Below, piece after piece: positions 1 to 13,312 of a stretch of 64,000 nucleotides of DNA (positions within the stretch are counted from its first letter, which is position 1; each line of letters starts with the position of its first letter). The notes beneath the pieces were generated by a model that made no database searches, was not told where the DNA came from, and saw only the letters and a program-made list of their open reading frames with translations. The position numbers and the translations under genes were made by a program. Origin of the DNA: Dromaius novaehollandiae (taxonomy: Eukaryota > Chordata > Aves > Casuariiformes > Dromaiidae); NCBI RefSeq assembly GCF_036370855.1, contig NC_088102.1:69325601-69389600 (forward strand), read 5' to 3'.

Positions 1-1838
1 GGGAAACCATAACGCAATTCCTCCTGAATTTTTGTTTGAAGGCAGAGGAGGGGAAGAGCTGCGCTGAATCAACGTAGCTCCTGCAAACAGCGCTGTTGGA
101 ATGGCACACGCAGAAATGTGTTGTGCTTCAGGGCAGACAAATCCCTCAACAGAGCACATGAAAACCAGGACATCCTGTCAATAGGGTCTGTTTATCCAGG
201 ATCTCTGAGCCGTGCAGAAATGAGAGCTGACAGCAGTGGCAATACAAGCAGTCTGTCCTCTCTGCGGCTCGCTGGACTCATGTGCCAGCGATGCACCCCA
301 TGGGCATGCCAGACCCACTCTCTGCACTTGGCATCCAACCTTTAGGCACACAGCTAAACCAATACTTCCTCTCGTTCCTTCTCCCACCTCGTACCAGCAG
401 GGCTTCCGACAGCCAGGAAAGCAAGCAGCAAAAATAGCCCTCCTCCTTCAGCGCTCACGGGTAAACCAGCACCCTTAGCCTGGGATGGCAAATGAAAGCT
501 GTGCTAAGGAAAGCATTAACCCTAACCTCACAGCTAAAAGCTGGCTGTCACACGCGAGCCCAGACAGGCTGAAAAACAAACTGCTTTGCTGCAGCAACAA
601 GCGCCCCTCTCAGCGGTTGCTGCAATTGCTGTAGCCAGGCAATTTCTCATTCCTGACTGCGCGCTTATCAGCTTCCTTAAGGAAGCAGAGGGGTCAGTGG
701 GGCAGGTGCATCTCTCTCATGCCAGAGACTTTCTGGCAGCACGCACTAGCCAGCAAGCCCACCCACCCCAGCATTTATCAAACCAAGTATAAAGGCAAAC
801 AGCCCAGAGCCTGGGGCTCCTACCTTACCACAAGCGCTTGTACTGCTCAACGGTGCTGGCAGAAAATGAACACAAGTGCTGCAACCAGCTTCCTTTCCTC
901 CTCGCCGTACTTCTCACTTCATTGAGGTTACGCTGGAGAGCAGAACAGAAGCTGCCCTGGCAAAGTGTGCTTTAATTCACCTAAACGAAGCCAGAGCTAA
1001 GACATGGCCTTCCTGCATCCCACTTCAGCATCTCCTGCCGCTCTTCATCAGCCGGCTCAGGATTACACAGTAAAAACTGCAGTGGGAACAGCTGCAGCAC
1101 TTTTCAGGCTGCTGTGCGGACTACAAAACTCACCCGCTTCTCCCATCTCAAAACAGTAGGCTTCTGCTATAAGCAGCAAATCTTTAGAGGTCTCCGGTGG
1201 CTTTTTTCCTCCCTCACCTACAGCAGTTCATCTGTACAGCAGATGCTTCCTTTGTTAGTTTTGGTTTCTGTTTTGTTCAGGGTTATTTCTGTTTGCTTGC
1301 CTTTTTAATTATTATTATTTGAGTTGCTCTTAACAAAAAGCCCAGCTCCAGGCTGCAGTGTAAATTGTACATCAGAAGGGCTGGCAGACTGCTCTTTTTA
1401 ATCTGGTAATAACAGTAGGGTTTTTTTCTGTTTCAATTCCAGGGTAAGTGAATAGTTCAGCCTCTAGGGAGAAGATACAGTAACTTTGTATATCTCAAAT
1501 CAAGCAGAGCGTTTAAGTGCAGCTGGTGCAAAACATGCACCTGCAATTCATACACAGCGAGTCCAAGCCCTGCAATGTCTGCTCTTCTGCCAGAGCCTAC
1601 TTCAGGGACAAGCTTACTAAACTGAAAGCAAGCTGGCAGCTCCTCGTCTCTCTTGCGGGGAGGATGTCCCTACAGGCTTCGGGTTGGAAAAAAATCTCTC
1701 AGAAACTTGGAGCATCACATGAGCATCCATTTCACTGCTATTCTGACTAACGTTTACAACAAAAATCAGTTTGAAGCTACAAAGCATGGCCCAGAGACCT
1801 GCATAGGTCTAAGCATCAGCCACCAAATTTTGGACAGA
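1..1838. other. Non-coding stretch, nothing recognised
   Basis: Mixed-composition DNA without a supportable gene. A 27-nt minus-strand interval ending at a GTG|GTAAGG donor near 822 looks exon-like but has no linked partner. Confidence 0.4.
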
Positions 1839-1913
1839 GTTAAACTTCAGGGCTACTTATGGCACGGATTACACTCGCCTTCAATCTGTTTTAGCCACCC
1901 TACACCTGGAACA
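1839..1913. repeat. 75-bp duplicated segment, copy A
   Basis: It is 70/75 identical to 3820-3894, in the same orientation about 2 kb apart. All five differences are transitions and all fall in the first 39 bp. The last 36 bp are identical. On the minus strand the identical part reads as an acceptor, 27 nt (1879-1905) and a donor. In this copy the donor is AAG|GCGAGT. Confidence 0.85.
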
Positions 1914-2905
1914 TGTGTATTATGAGTCACATGATGCAGTCAAGTTCCTCATGAAACTGTATGATTTACATCTGCAGAGAAGTAGCCTTAAATTGGCACC
2001 GTTAACAGCCAAAGCGAGCAATATCTAATCACAAACACGCTGCGCAAGGGACCATGCCCAGTTTCATTGCTGCTCAAGACAAACCTGAAGAATCCACACA
2101 GGCTGCTGCACTCCAGGAAGAACAGCTTCTATTTGCAAAATAATATTCACTGCACGTGCAGAGTTTCAGATCAGGTTTTGTTTTAATATTGTCAACTTTT
2201 CTTTTTGAAGCCAGATCAAGAGATTGCTTCTCCATGCTTTGCATTCATTTATCTTGACAAGAGGCGTCAGGTTGTTTGCAACTCTCAAAGGAATCTCTCC
2301 TTTGCAATACTCACAGCTAAAGAATTAATGTCCAGTAGACAAAAACGCAGAAGAATTAGACAGTCTGGCCAGCCGCGTGTTTTGAAGATCCTTTGTGGCT
2401 TTCTAAGGCAAAACCAATCATTCAGATAAACCAAGATAATAATCATTATTTTCATAAAATGTAATTCTAGATTTTGAAGGAAAAAAACATGCAACAGGAA
2501 TTAATCAAAAGACTTGTCTTCAATAAGATCACATTTCCCAATAAAGAGGGGGAGACTGCCCGATTTGCAGATCAATACAGCTCAGAGCATCGAGGAAGCA
2601 CGAGCACTTTTCAAGTTTAGTCCAATGCTTAGGGCAATCTTTCATTAGATATATTAATAGCTATCAATAACATGAATAGTTACGTCTACAAGTACAGTTT
2701 TACACAGCTAAAAATTCACAAGGCTGCTTGTACCACATCAATGTATAAATCATGTTTTCATGTCAGTAACTATTGAAGTGCAGCTATTAAAGCGTTATGG
2801 ATCTAACTTTTAGATCATTGACACCAAGACTGTTTTATTAGACTTCATCCTTGCAGCTTTTACAGTCTTATTAAGGATAGCAGGGGATTATTTTGTGCAT
2901 TTCTT

Positions 2906-2920
2906 CCCCCCCCCCCCCCC
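2906..2920. repeat. Poly(C) run, 15 nt
   Basis: A homopolymer of 15 C in AT-rich flanks, a likely length-variable site. Confidence 0.8.
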
Positions 2921-3819
2921 AATTCATGGATACCAATACACTGTGGGGTTGCAAATATAGCAGCATAGAAGTGCCTTATATGTCTGTAGCTTGTCAACTT
3001 GGAATGACAAAACCGAAACAATCCTGAGTAGCAAGTCAGCCTGAAGGAATAAGAGCCCTTTTAGCTGTACTAGTATACTGCTTTCATGATCTCGACAACA
3101 TAATTTGCATGTTAAGGCAAGGTTATAATGACAGGCTCTTAAAAAAGTACGCCAGCTGCAAACCCAAACCCTTTGCTTGAGCACTAGAAACAGGTTTTCA
3201 GACAGATTCTCCAGGTTAACCACTTGCAAACAGAAACAACAGCTGTTTTTTCCCAGACAACATGAGCTGGCCACACTTGTAGGCTTTTCAACACCATGCC
3301 TGAAGTCCTCGACTCAAAGAAAGTTTAGCACAACAGGTTTCCATCAGGAAAGCAAAAGTGTCTTTCACAACATGCCTGAGCCCCTGCCAGGCCAAACCTC
3401 TTTGGGGAGAAAGCTCAAGCAAGCTCTACCATCCCAGGACACTTCTTTTTTTGGGGGTGGGGGGAATTAAGTTGCCAGCATCCTTGGCATTGAGCTAATT
3501 TTACAGATGTTCTCTCAACATTAACTCTAAATAATCATCCAAGAGAGCTTCTTAACGGGGGTAGAGGATAGGCTGACTTAAATACAGTCCAACCTTGGAG
3601 GGTTGTTTAACGCAGCCTTGAACACCAGACATGAGTTAGAGAAAGAAAGCACCACTGCAAGGACATGACTCCTGGTGGTCTCCTGTCCGGGATCTGAACA
3701 GCATGTCCAAGGCCAGTGGCAGAAATAGTAGCAATGACATTTTCATCCAAAAATAATCTCAGTATTCACAAAATTGTCAGTTACATACCTTTCCTAAAAT
3801 TACATTTTTAATTGACCAA

Positions 3820-3894
3820 GTTAAACTTCAAGGCTACTTATGGCATGAACTACACTCACCTTCAATCTGTTTTAGCCACCCTACACCTGGAACA
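3820..3894. repeat. 75-bp duplicated segment, copy B
   Basis: Partner of copy A. The minus-strand donor after the 27-nt core (3860-3886) is a consensus AAG|GTGAGT here. The core is open in only one frame (VGWLKQIE). It does not fit the phase left by the candidate exon at 3948-4006, and the 61-nt gap is too short for an intron, so both would not be used in series. Confidence 0.85.
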
Positions 3895-3947
3895 ACGCTA
3901 ATTAGAACGGCTGCACAGAGCAGCATAATCAACTTCCTACCTTATAC

Positions 3948-4006
3948 CTTCGACCTTTTCAGGTAATCATCCAGATCACGCTTCAGTGACATGGTTAGGT
4001 CACTTG
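3948..4006 (-). other. Candidate 59-nt minus-strand exon
   Basis: Between GATGTTTTAG and the donor CGAAG|GTATAA an open frame reads SDLTMSLKRDLDDYLKRSK, a charged, helix-like sequence. It needs one base from the previous exon and ends in phase 0. Exons linking it to 10.4 kb are not established. An open frame near 4.25-4.33 kb is one candidate. Confidence 0.3.
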
Positions 4007-6420
4007 CTAAAACATCCCTATGTTTAATCTACATATAAAGCCTTCTGAAGACTGAACATCAGTATTTTTTGCTGATATTTGAAAACTGTAGGAACAGTTG
4101 CTTATGGCAACCTTAAGTGAAACAAGGTTAAGCGAGGAAAGAAAACGCATTTTTTCCTTACACAAACAAAAATCATTAGCATGCTCAGAGTAATACTCCG
4201 AGTCAATATGAGCAAGCACTGCATAATTTTGAAGAAAAACATTAATTAGTACCTTCCACACCTATCACCAAGCTTCTCAGAGGGGTTGACACAAGCAGGA
4301 GCGGCCTGAAAAGTGGTCAAGGGCTGCAAGAGAAGGATTATCTCTGTTGTGAGGTTGATCTATTGCCAACAGCAAGCATGCAGACTACAGCTGCCCTTCC
4401 ACAAAAATCTAACCGAAGAGAAGCATCTCAAAACAAAACAAAACAAAAAAACCACAGGTTTTAATTGGGATTAAAAGCACTTGAGTATGCAGTTCTGAAT
4501 GCATGACCTCAGAAGACGCACTCTGAGAAATGCTCCTCTCGTGTGGTTTCTTTAATGGCATCTTCATTACAGCATAAAGGGGGGAAACAAATTCATTCAA
4601 CATGCATTTGGCCTCTAGCTGCTTAATCAAAACATTTTGCTATGACCGTTTAATAGTTGGATCACATTGAATCTGTTTTGACTAGAAGAAGCGCCACTGG
4701 TTTCTCACATGTGGATTTTATTGCAAAATTCTTGGGTTGCACTGGAGAAAAGCTAATTCAAAGGAGAAATGAGAACTGTGACTTGAGAAAAGAGTATTAA
4801 TCTCTACAAGGGTCCTCGCTCCCTGCTGTTTCCCCCTGCTCCCCTTTTTTAATGTCTTCTTTCCTAGCTTAAGGAGAAATGAAGCCTACATCAATTCCAT
4901 ATTTCACATGTCCTGGTAAGGTAAGGAGCAGTGCTGTGAGGGTCTTCTCACAGAAATAAATCAGCTAAAATAAAAGCCTCCTTTTTCAATCCAAGAAAAA
5001 AAAAAAAACAGACAGACCCACACATTGCCGGCCCTTCATTTTCTGCAGCAAAACACTACAAACACACAGAAGCATGTGCCTAACTCTGTGCTCTGGCACA
5101 TTACAAGCAAGGATGAATTAAGAAGCTGCAAAATATCCCAGAAATTTTGCCAGTGCCGATGGCAAGTACTCGGGTTTGCTGCACACCTCACCCTTCTGGC
5201 TGCAGCAAAGGAAAGGGTTTTGCCCAGTGCTTCTGCTTCCAATTACTACCCAAAGTGTAAATACACATTTCTTTTATATATAAAGCCCCAGTTTCAAGAG
5301 CAGCCATCCATCGCTGTGCCAAGCACAGTAGACACGCGGTAGCAGATTAGCACATCATTTGTTAGAGCTCATGCAACACAGGCTCACTTGATCAGCTAGA
5401 TAATTACCAGGACCTTTTTACATCTCCCAAGCATGGGATCACGAGCTGAAAAGCTGCAAGGTCATGGTAATTATTTAGCATTTGAGGAGTATGTGGTGAC
5501 CTGCTGTACTGGGTGGGTAGCTCTCACACTCCACCTAACAAACCAGCAGAGATTTGCAGATGGACGCAATGCCGACATGGGGCCTGGCTTCCAAGTTCAA
5601 AGCAGGTAAAGAGAGAAACATCTCCGGCGCCAAGTTCTTCCAAGTCTGCTAAACGCGCATGCGTACAGAACCTATTAACAACCTGCTACTTCTGGAGCAA
5701 CGCAAGGGGAAAAAGTAGGCCTTCGGCTGGAAGGGAAGAAACAGATTTAACACACAGGATGCTATTCAGAAACATGCAGCAGTTCATTACGCTGCTAAAA
5801 ACTTCACATTTCATATGCTTAATGGAACTGGCTTTATGTTGAAGTCCAGCTTAAAACTGAACTTGGCATGCTCTTAGCTGAAACCTGGCCAAAAAACAAA
5901 CAAAAAAACCCCACAAGCATCACACTGGCAGAAACTCACACTTTGGCCAAGCGTAAGCACTACAAAAGGAGTCTTTCTGCCCAAAGCTTTGAATATGAGA
6001 CCTACTCTAAAAGGAAAAACTGCTCCCATGTTTCTGCAAAGTGACTCTGGGGACTCCAGCAGCATTGAGGAGACTGCTTTAGTCAGAGCCAAAAGAAAAA
6101 AGCCCATAAAATTAGAAGACAATGTGAACAATGCTGAGCTATTTGGTCAAAAATGAAAGCTGCTGCTGCGACAGAAAGGGAAATGCCCACAATAGCTTTG
6201 GGAAACACTGCCTGAGACCCTCAGGAAAGAAACAGAGAGAGAGAAAGAGGGACATACTTTTAAAAATTCAGGATGACCAGCACTTAAAAGTAACACAAGC
6301 AAAGTACAGCAGTTTTGCAATAGAAACTATAGACAAAAAATAATCTTTTGTGGGTCACTTATTCCAGCTTACACAAGCTCAGATTTTGTCCGTTTTAATC
6401 CACGAGTGTATTTGTACTTG
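4007..6420. other. Intronic or intergenic, no recognised gene
   Basis: AT-richer DNA with short ORFs only. A minus-strand open frame at about 4,253-4,325 (AAPACVNPSEKL...) follows a good acceptor and could be an exon. It is not strong enough for its own entry. Confidence 0.35.
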
Positions 6421-6429
6421 AGCAGCTTT

Positions 6430-6740
6430 CTGCCAGCCGGCTTGGAGATGTCTGCAGCTCGTGCTCTGCAGGGGAAGCGCCTGCTGCAGCCCCACGGCCT
6501 CCCCACCCTGTTCCCTTGGCTCCCGCCGCGACTCCCACCCACGCGCGGGTCAAGCCGCGGTGGCGGGGCTGCTGGCACCCTACCTCGAGACTGCCTCTGC
6601 GTAGCACCGAGCCAGAGGGAAAGCAGGGAATGAATGACCGATTGTGGGGACAGAGGGAGGAGGTGCTCCATCGGCTGGGCAAGTCGGGCTCCCTTCCCTG
6701 CGACTCCGCTTTGTCCCAGCGCACGTGAATCAATGCAAGG
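6430..6740. promoter_or_regulatory. Small isolated GC/CpG-rich patch
   Basis: About 300 bp with many CpG sites (CCGCCGCGAC, CACGCGCGGGTC, CCGCGGTGGCGGGG) stands out from AT-richer flanks. Overlapping frames are open on both strands, as expected from GC bias. It may be an internal promoter, an enhancer or a GC-rich exon. Confidence 0.4.
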
Positions 6741-9700
6741 GCACGAGCCAAAAAGCACAAGGCAACAGGGCAAAGAGCCCATGGTAAAGCTCTTTTTACA
6801 AGGCTGGAGCCGTTTTTGCAATGGCTGGACAGGAGGAACAAGTAGAGGCAGGTTAGGCAGTGCCTCCTGCTCGCTGGTGTTTGTGTAAAGGAAGGCTTCT
6901 CTCAAGCCGCCGCTGAATATGCAGAAGTGCAACATATCCTGGCATATTTAAATGCAGCCTGCTAAAACACGAACAGACTCTCTGCTCCTCCTCGACTCCG
7001 GTCCTTGCTGCGCAACGCAGAGGTGAGCAAACACGTGGGAAGCCAAGAGCAACACAACCTGCAGCAAGATGCTTCTGTTGCACGCCAAGCACGTAACCAG
7101 CTCTGCCCTTCTAAAGCAGCATTCGGACAGTCACATTTCCACACTGAGCACGGCCAGCGAGGCCCAAACAGCAGCTGTCCCAGGCAAACATAAAAACAGA
7201 TACTTCAGAGAACGGTTGATACACCTGGAAACAGCAGTCAAATCCTCACGCCGGCACTCCCACTGGAATAATCAAAGCATACCACCAGCCCTGCTGCAGC
7301 AATTTGGCAGGGTTAGATAGCATAAAAATAGAAGTAGCTGGCGAGCCACAGTTCTGCTGGGAATCCACAAGAAACTCTTGCTTTAAAGTTCCCATTTCCA
7401 CCTGCTTCCTCAACCTCATCTTCCCAACGTCTGGCAGCCCAATGCCAGAGCTCCTCATCCACATGGACCCAACAGTACTCGGAGAATAAAGTCCAATCGC
7501 AGCTGTACGTCAGCCAGCAATGACTGAACTCTGGTTCTCTTCTACGTTTAAAAAGCCAGAAGAAACGCAAGATGAAAGCTTCTGTATGGCCAGAAAACCA
7601 GAGTGAACATTGCCTGCGCCATCAGTAGCATCCTGGAGCCAACAGGGGATCCAAGCAGGCAGCCAGAACTTGAGTTTTAGAAACCCTCAGCACACTAAAC
7701 CCAAATCATTCAGCAATGCTGTCACTCTCCCTTCCTCGTTTTCAATTGCAATAACCGTTTCCCTAAGTCTCAAAGGCCTAAAAATACTTCTTATCATTTA
7801 ACGAGCCAGCAATTCCTTTGAGACCTGCCTAGGCTGAAGACAAAGCTTATCAGATGACAGCAGCAGGACTCTAAAGCAGAGCGCTAGCATTCGTCTAGAA
7901 GAAGTGGCACCATTCAGACAATATTAAAGCGAGGAACAAAGCACAGCCAAAACAAGTCTGGATGAGAGCTGTATTTTTTTATCCGAGGAAAACAAACAAG
8001 TTAACTGAATGGAAACCCAGCCAAAAAGGAAAGAGCAACACAATCATTAGCTGAACCGATAAAATATTTGATAGTTTGCTGTGTTTCTAGCTTAAAGAGA
8101 AAACATAGAATATCTTCAATGTTTTCATTTCTTTCTTTTTCTGGGATATGGTTTTTGGCACTAAACCTGTTTTTCACCTGAGGATAAGTAATGCAAAAAG
8201 GAACATAAAAAACCCAACATGAACGACAACTAAAGAGCAGCCATCTGTGTGGGTGTTTCTCTTTCCAAACCAAACTCGGAGTGAAAAGGGTTTTCCAAAG
8301 AGGCGGCCAAGGAAAGGGTAACTTCATAAAGCATCTCAGTGGGACCCGACTGGAGAGTATGCTTCATGCAAATATCATGCCTAAAAAATTATTCCCTGCT
8401 GCCCACTACCAGCAGCCCTTCCAGATGTCCATCAGTCTTTCCTACCCTTTTTAAAACTGCAGTTAGAAACTGCTGTAAAGTATACTTTGTTTGGAAAGCA
8501 AACGTACAGAAAGGACTTCAGCTAGCCTACAGCGCCCGAGCATCCCTCATGCCTCTACGTCAGGTCACTAAAATGCTGCCCATATGACGATCACCACCAC
8601 CATACTGCAAATACAAGTGTGTCATTTTTCTCACATCTCAGATTTCACCACAACTGTCAAGCACCACGTTGGCAAACAATTATATAGCAAAACAAAGCAG
8701 GAGAACAAACTGAGCGCATCTCAAGGGATAAGTGGTGGTTTAGGCAGGCACCAAACGATTGCATTTCAATGAAGACTACCCAAGAGTTTTACATCTAAAA
8801 GCAAATTCACTCAAAGGCAGTTAAATTTGCACTGTCACAGTTAAAGAGGGCTGGGTAACCAGGAACCGCTAAATGCCAAAAAACAGACTTGCATGTCAAA
8901 ACTTTGAACAAAGTCTCCTCATTTTTAAAAACTGTGATCTGCGCACAGGCATGGCAAAAGTCAGCTCTGTCCTTCACTGCGCAGTAACCCAGACACAGCC
9001 CTGCTACCACTGCAACCACACATGAAGACCTGGATCTCAAAGTCTAGCCTCAGTGTGGCAGATCCTTGCTTGCCGGACTATCTGGAACAAATCTTGCCCT
9101 GCTCAAAAGCCAGGAAATCTGCAAAAGAAAAATACAGGCTAGAACAAACTGTGTCCTGACCTTTCTCCAGGGCTGTGTTCATGGCATTAGCTCTGTGCAC
9201 CCAGGAGGATCAGGAGTCTCCCACACCATTGGCTGGAAAAGCACCATAATGCCTCAGTTAAACCCAGAGACCCGCAGGATGGGCCTGGAGGAATCCTCAC
9301 ATCGGACCAGAGTGGAGGCAGCCAGAAGTTGCTCAAGGCTAGACCAGAAAATGCAACAAGTGATGGACACCAGCGTCAGCTGCAGTGAAAACTTGCACTT
9401 GCCTCTCTCTCCCTCGGTACCACTTCCAAAGGCAGGGAGTTTGCAGCCTCCCTAGATAACTTGTTCTAGCACTTGGCTATCCATTTGAGGAGAAGCAACA
9501 GCCAAAACAAGCACCAAATTATTTATTAAAACAGCTAGACAGCACCAAAGACACGATCATCATGATGTGCTGCAGAACTTGGCACAAGGTGTTTGCAGTA
9601 CTTAGAGTTTTACAGGGTTTCAAAAGTAACAGGACAGACTTGGAGAAGAATATCCACCCAGGACTCCTAAACGCACAGGCACACATACTGGCTCTGGGAG

Positions 9701-10402
9701 TCAGTGAATTTGTTTTTTCTGGAAACTGGGAGTGTATTCAGAAGAACAATGTAGCCATATAACCCCTACCATTCCTTGCCTTTCTAAGCAACAGGCCAAG
9801 AGACAGAGGCAACTTGACAACCTCGATGCAGAAGTGAGGAATGTCACCAGCAGCATAACACTTCCAGCTAAAACTAACCATCAGATCCCCACTTAAGATG
9901 ATGATGTTCAAACCATCATCCTGGGAAAGGCAGCTGAGAGTGGAGGGTTTCTTCCACTGTTCCTGATCTGCTGGGCTCTGGCACATTTCCCAGTGGCAGA
10001 ATTGGGCTGTTTAGCTTCAGTCAAACTTTTTGCAGAATGAATCCCCTACGATTGCTGGAAACAGGCTGTTGATTTAGATGTACCTTTAGTCCAACCCAGT
10101 ATGGCTGTTTTCACAGCATCTCAGCCAGCAAATTACAATACATGCCCATGTACTTCAAGTGCAGTGCAACAATACCAATAAAAGTTAAATGATAGGAGAA
10201 ATTTTCGTCAAAACCAGAAGTGGATACCTCCTCCAAGCACTAAACATCTAAAGTGAAATCCTCCTTGCCGTCTCAAAGCTCAGAAGAAAACATTGACCCG
10301 TGGATGCCCCAAGATAACTTGCTCATTTCATAACAAGCTGCTGTAAAAGGAAACCAAGCTGAACTGTTCATATGCTTAAGGCCACTTAAAGTAGAGACTT
10401 AC
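6741..10402. other. Intronic or intergenic, no recognised gene
   Basis: No exon chain found on either strand. Isolated splice-like motifs on the minus strand (for example near 7.25 and 8.18 kb) lack matching partners. Confidence 0.4.
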
Positions 10403-10433
10403 TTGCCTAATGTATAAGGGTCCTTCCAGCGTT
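10403..10433 (-). other. Candidate 31-nt minus-strand exon
   Basis: A strong pyrimidine-rich acceptor (CTGTCTCGTGCCCTCAG) and a good donor (GCAA|GTAAGT) bracket 31 nt. Joined to the candidate exon at 12.0 kb it completes AGA and continues TLEGPLYIRQ, ending in phase 0. This is the best-looking splice pair in the left region. Confidence 0.35.
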
Positions 10434-12007
10434 CTGAGGGCACGAGACAGAAAGCAAAAGAAATGTTATCCAGGGAGAAGGCTGTGATAAGATAGGCATT
10501 CCTGTGAAACAACTACCAGCACCAGGGAAAAAATGAACACAAACTTTCCCTAAAGAAGTTTTTCAGAATTATAAAACCTACATATCCAGAAAGTCAGATT
10601 AAAGGACAGTTACACTCCCCTGACTCTAATGCTGTATTCGGTTTTTAACTGCTGCAGCTTTTCCAGAACTCAAGCAACACAAGGAGAAAACGCTTTTCAG
10701 GATTGTTCATCTGGTTCAGTTGAGTTTTCGGTTAACCAGGGGATCGAGCAGACTATGGATATTGATTTGCCACCGATGGAGCTGGCACAGCCCCCACATC
10801 TACAAGATAGCACTTCCAGACTTGGGGGAGGTAGGAGCAGCACAGGACTGACTGCTGCAACAACACTGAGACACCTGGAAAGACACGCAGCCCTCATCAG
10901 GCAACACCTTCTGACCTACACGGAAACAGGGAATTTGGAAGTCCATTGACAACGGGTCAGTCTGCAAGGCCTTTCTAAGGACCAGGGAAAACTGAGCAGC
11001 TAAAACAACAGCATGCCGACAGACACAGATGGTTTTCGAAAGTAAGATGATAAAATGTCCTAAGAACACATAAGCCCTCCTGGGGAAAAAGGAGTCCTTT
11101 TCGACACTTAATTTCTCCCCATCTTCCCAGGAAGCTAAGTAGGAAATAAAAGAGTTCCCTTGCTGCATAAATTCTTCTATCAAGTTAAATTAGATTAGTT
11201 CCCCCGGGAAAGATTACTGCTCCAGACAGTTAATGGGTGCTGTTCTCTGGATCCTCATGGTGCTTTTCCCCAGATGACTGAAGTGCTACTTAAAGTTTCA
11301 TCCCCTCTTCCTTCACAAAGATGCATCTCCGCTCTCTGCGGCCATACTGTTCAGCAGAGCAGAAGAGAAGCAAAATACATCCACTCTGAATGAATACAAA
11401 AGTCCTAGTGCTATTTGCCCTTTCTTCTGTTTCCAAACGTTCAAAAGAAAATTGAAACTCAAAAACTTCCTCCCTATTTTGTTAATGGAACTGTAACAAA
11501 CCCGCTGTGCAATTCTCTGCAAGAGGCTATAAAAAGCAGAACAAAGCAAACTGCAGGGGTTAACCTGCAGGGCAGCTACTTAAGTAGAAGCAGCAGACAA
11601 CAAATCATTTATATGCACGTGGAGCCAAGTCTCATTTGTCAGAGGAACAAGTATCAAAGGCTTTGAACATATTCATCCACTCCCTAATGTCTGCCTTAGA
11701 AGTCTTGTTTGCAGCGTTACCACTAACTATAACAAAGATGCTTCTATAAAAGGAGGGTTATAGTGTCAGGACAAGAATTCTGGGGGGAAAAAAGCTCCCT
11801 GCGCCTCCAAAAGGTAGTTTTTCCATGTAAAAAGCCAGTTCAAGACCCACAATGGTTAAATGCCCAAGAAACCAATGTACTGGAGAAACAGCTAGAGGAA
11901 TCCCCCAGCCCTTTTCAACAAACCGCTTATGCCGAGTCCTGAAGACCACAGAGAGATCAAATACCAAACTTAACCCCGCACCAGGGCTGGTCATTGAAGT
12001 AACTAAC

Positions 12008-12045
12008 CTTTTGGCTGGACCTTGAGTAACAATTCCTATGTTCAC
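12008..12045 (-). other. Candidate 38-nt minus-strand exon
   Basis: Between an AG (GTGCTTAG) and the donor AAAG|GTTAGT the frame VNIGIVTQGPAK runs open, starting in phase 0. This continues the candidate exon at 13.4 kb in frame and ends two bases into an Arg codon. The acceptor tract is poor, so support rests on phase agreement. Confidence 0.25.
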
Positions 12046-13312
12046 CTAAGCACGCCATCCATGAGATAACTTTCCTGCAGACACAAAACACCTTCCCACA
12101 AGCAGACATATCCCATATAAAATATTCCAAGAGAACAGAACAGACACAAAGTACATTCTTCCACTGTTCACTTACTTCTGTGGCAGCTGACACAAGGAAA
12201 AACAGCAGCAATTTGGGTAACCAAACCTCAGTCATCCAGCTTCTTATCTAGCCTGTGGTCTTGTGAATACACACAAGTATCCACTACTTGAACAACTCCC
12301 AACTATTTAGTTACCCATGGCAGCAAATGCAACATTGTTCTTCACTTAGATTACCAACCCTTAAGCTCCTACAAGTGTCTCAAGTTACTTTTTCAAATCA
12401 GCAGTGAGATTTTTTGCAAACTAATGCAACATTTCCTCTCTGCTCCCCCTCCTTTCCCTTCCTCCAAGTGTTCAATGAAATTGCTTCTTTTGCCTCCTTT
12501 GCAAATCACACTGCAAATGCTGAACTTTTGCCAACTAGACAAGGAAAGCCTTGACTAAAAATAAGCAAAATTTCAGAAAAGAAGCCCCTTTCTAATAAAG
12601 TGTTGTGATTAATGCAAATAGACATAAAAAGACAACAAAGTCAACCTAGAGAAAAGTTTAAGAATTATCAAGCTCAACAAATAGCTATCCCCAACTACAA
12701 TAACTTGCCCCGTCTTGAGAAACAAAAACAAAAGGAGGAAGAGGTAGGACTGAGGGGGCAGGGGTAAAATCAAGCTCCAACTGGTTTTTCCGCTTCCCCC
12801 TCCCCTTCAACTAGCAGATTTGTGACTGCCAAGCAAATAGCAAAAACTCCCCTTTACCAAGTCACATTTGCTCCCTGAAAATACAGTTTTCGTAAGAGCA
12901 ATGACCCTCCCAGCCCTTTATCAGTCCCTGTTCCTCCAACCAGCCAGGCGCTAGCTTTTTCCTTGTTCCAAAATTCAGTTTGTCTATCCTTCTTCTCAAA
13001 GCGCTAAGTCAAGCATCACTTTACACAATCCGGGGATTATTCCGTGCTATCACGTAGTGCCCACATTTCCTATGAACCAAACTGCTCATTACCCATACGA
13101 GAGGAAGTGATGATAAACTGCTCCCCGCACAGCCAGTAGAGAAGGCACAACTGCACTACAGGAAATTCACTGCAGTACTTCAGGCACATAAGAAAAGAGC
13201 GTGTGCTTTCACCACCCGAGTCACCGGCAGTCTCTGGAACTGATTCAGCACTGTTTCCCCCGACACGGGGGCACCTGCGGCAGCCCGGCTAGCACAGGGA
13301 AGCAGCTCTTAC

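Noticed and set aside
6369-6935. Minus-strand ORF of 188 codons ending in a Lys/Arg-rich tail
   Set aside because: It sits on the GC patch, and overlapping frames of 148 codons (minus) and 70-84 codons (plus) are also open. No homology is recognised.
11957-12235. Signal-peptide-like start (MTEVWLPKLLLFFLVSAATE) before a donor on the minus strand
   Set aside because: The hydrophobic run is the reverse of a purine-rich tract, there is no following exon, and it conflicts with the candidate exon at 12008-12045.
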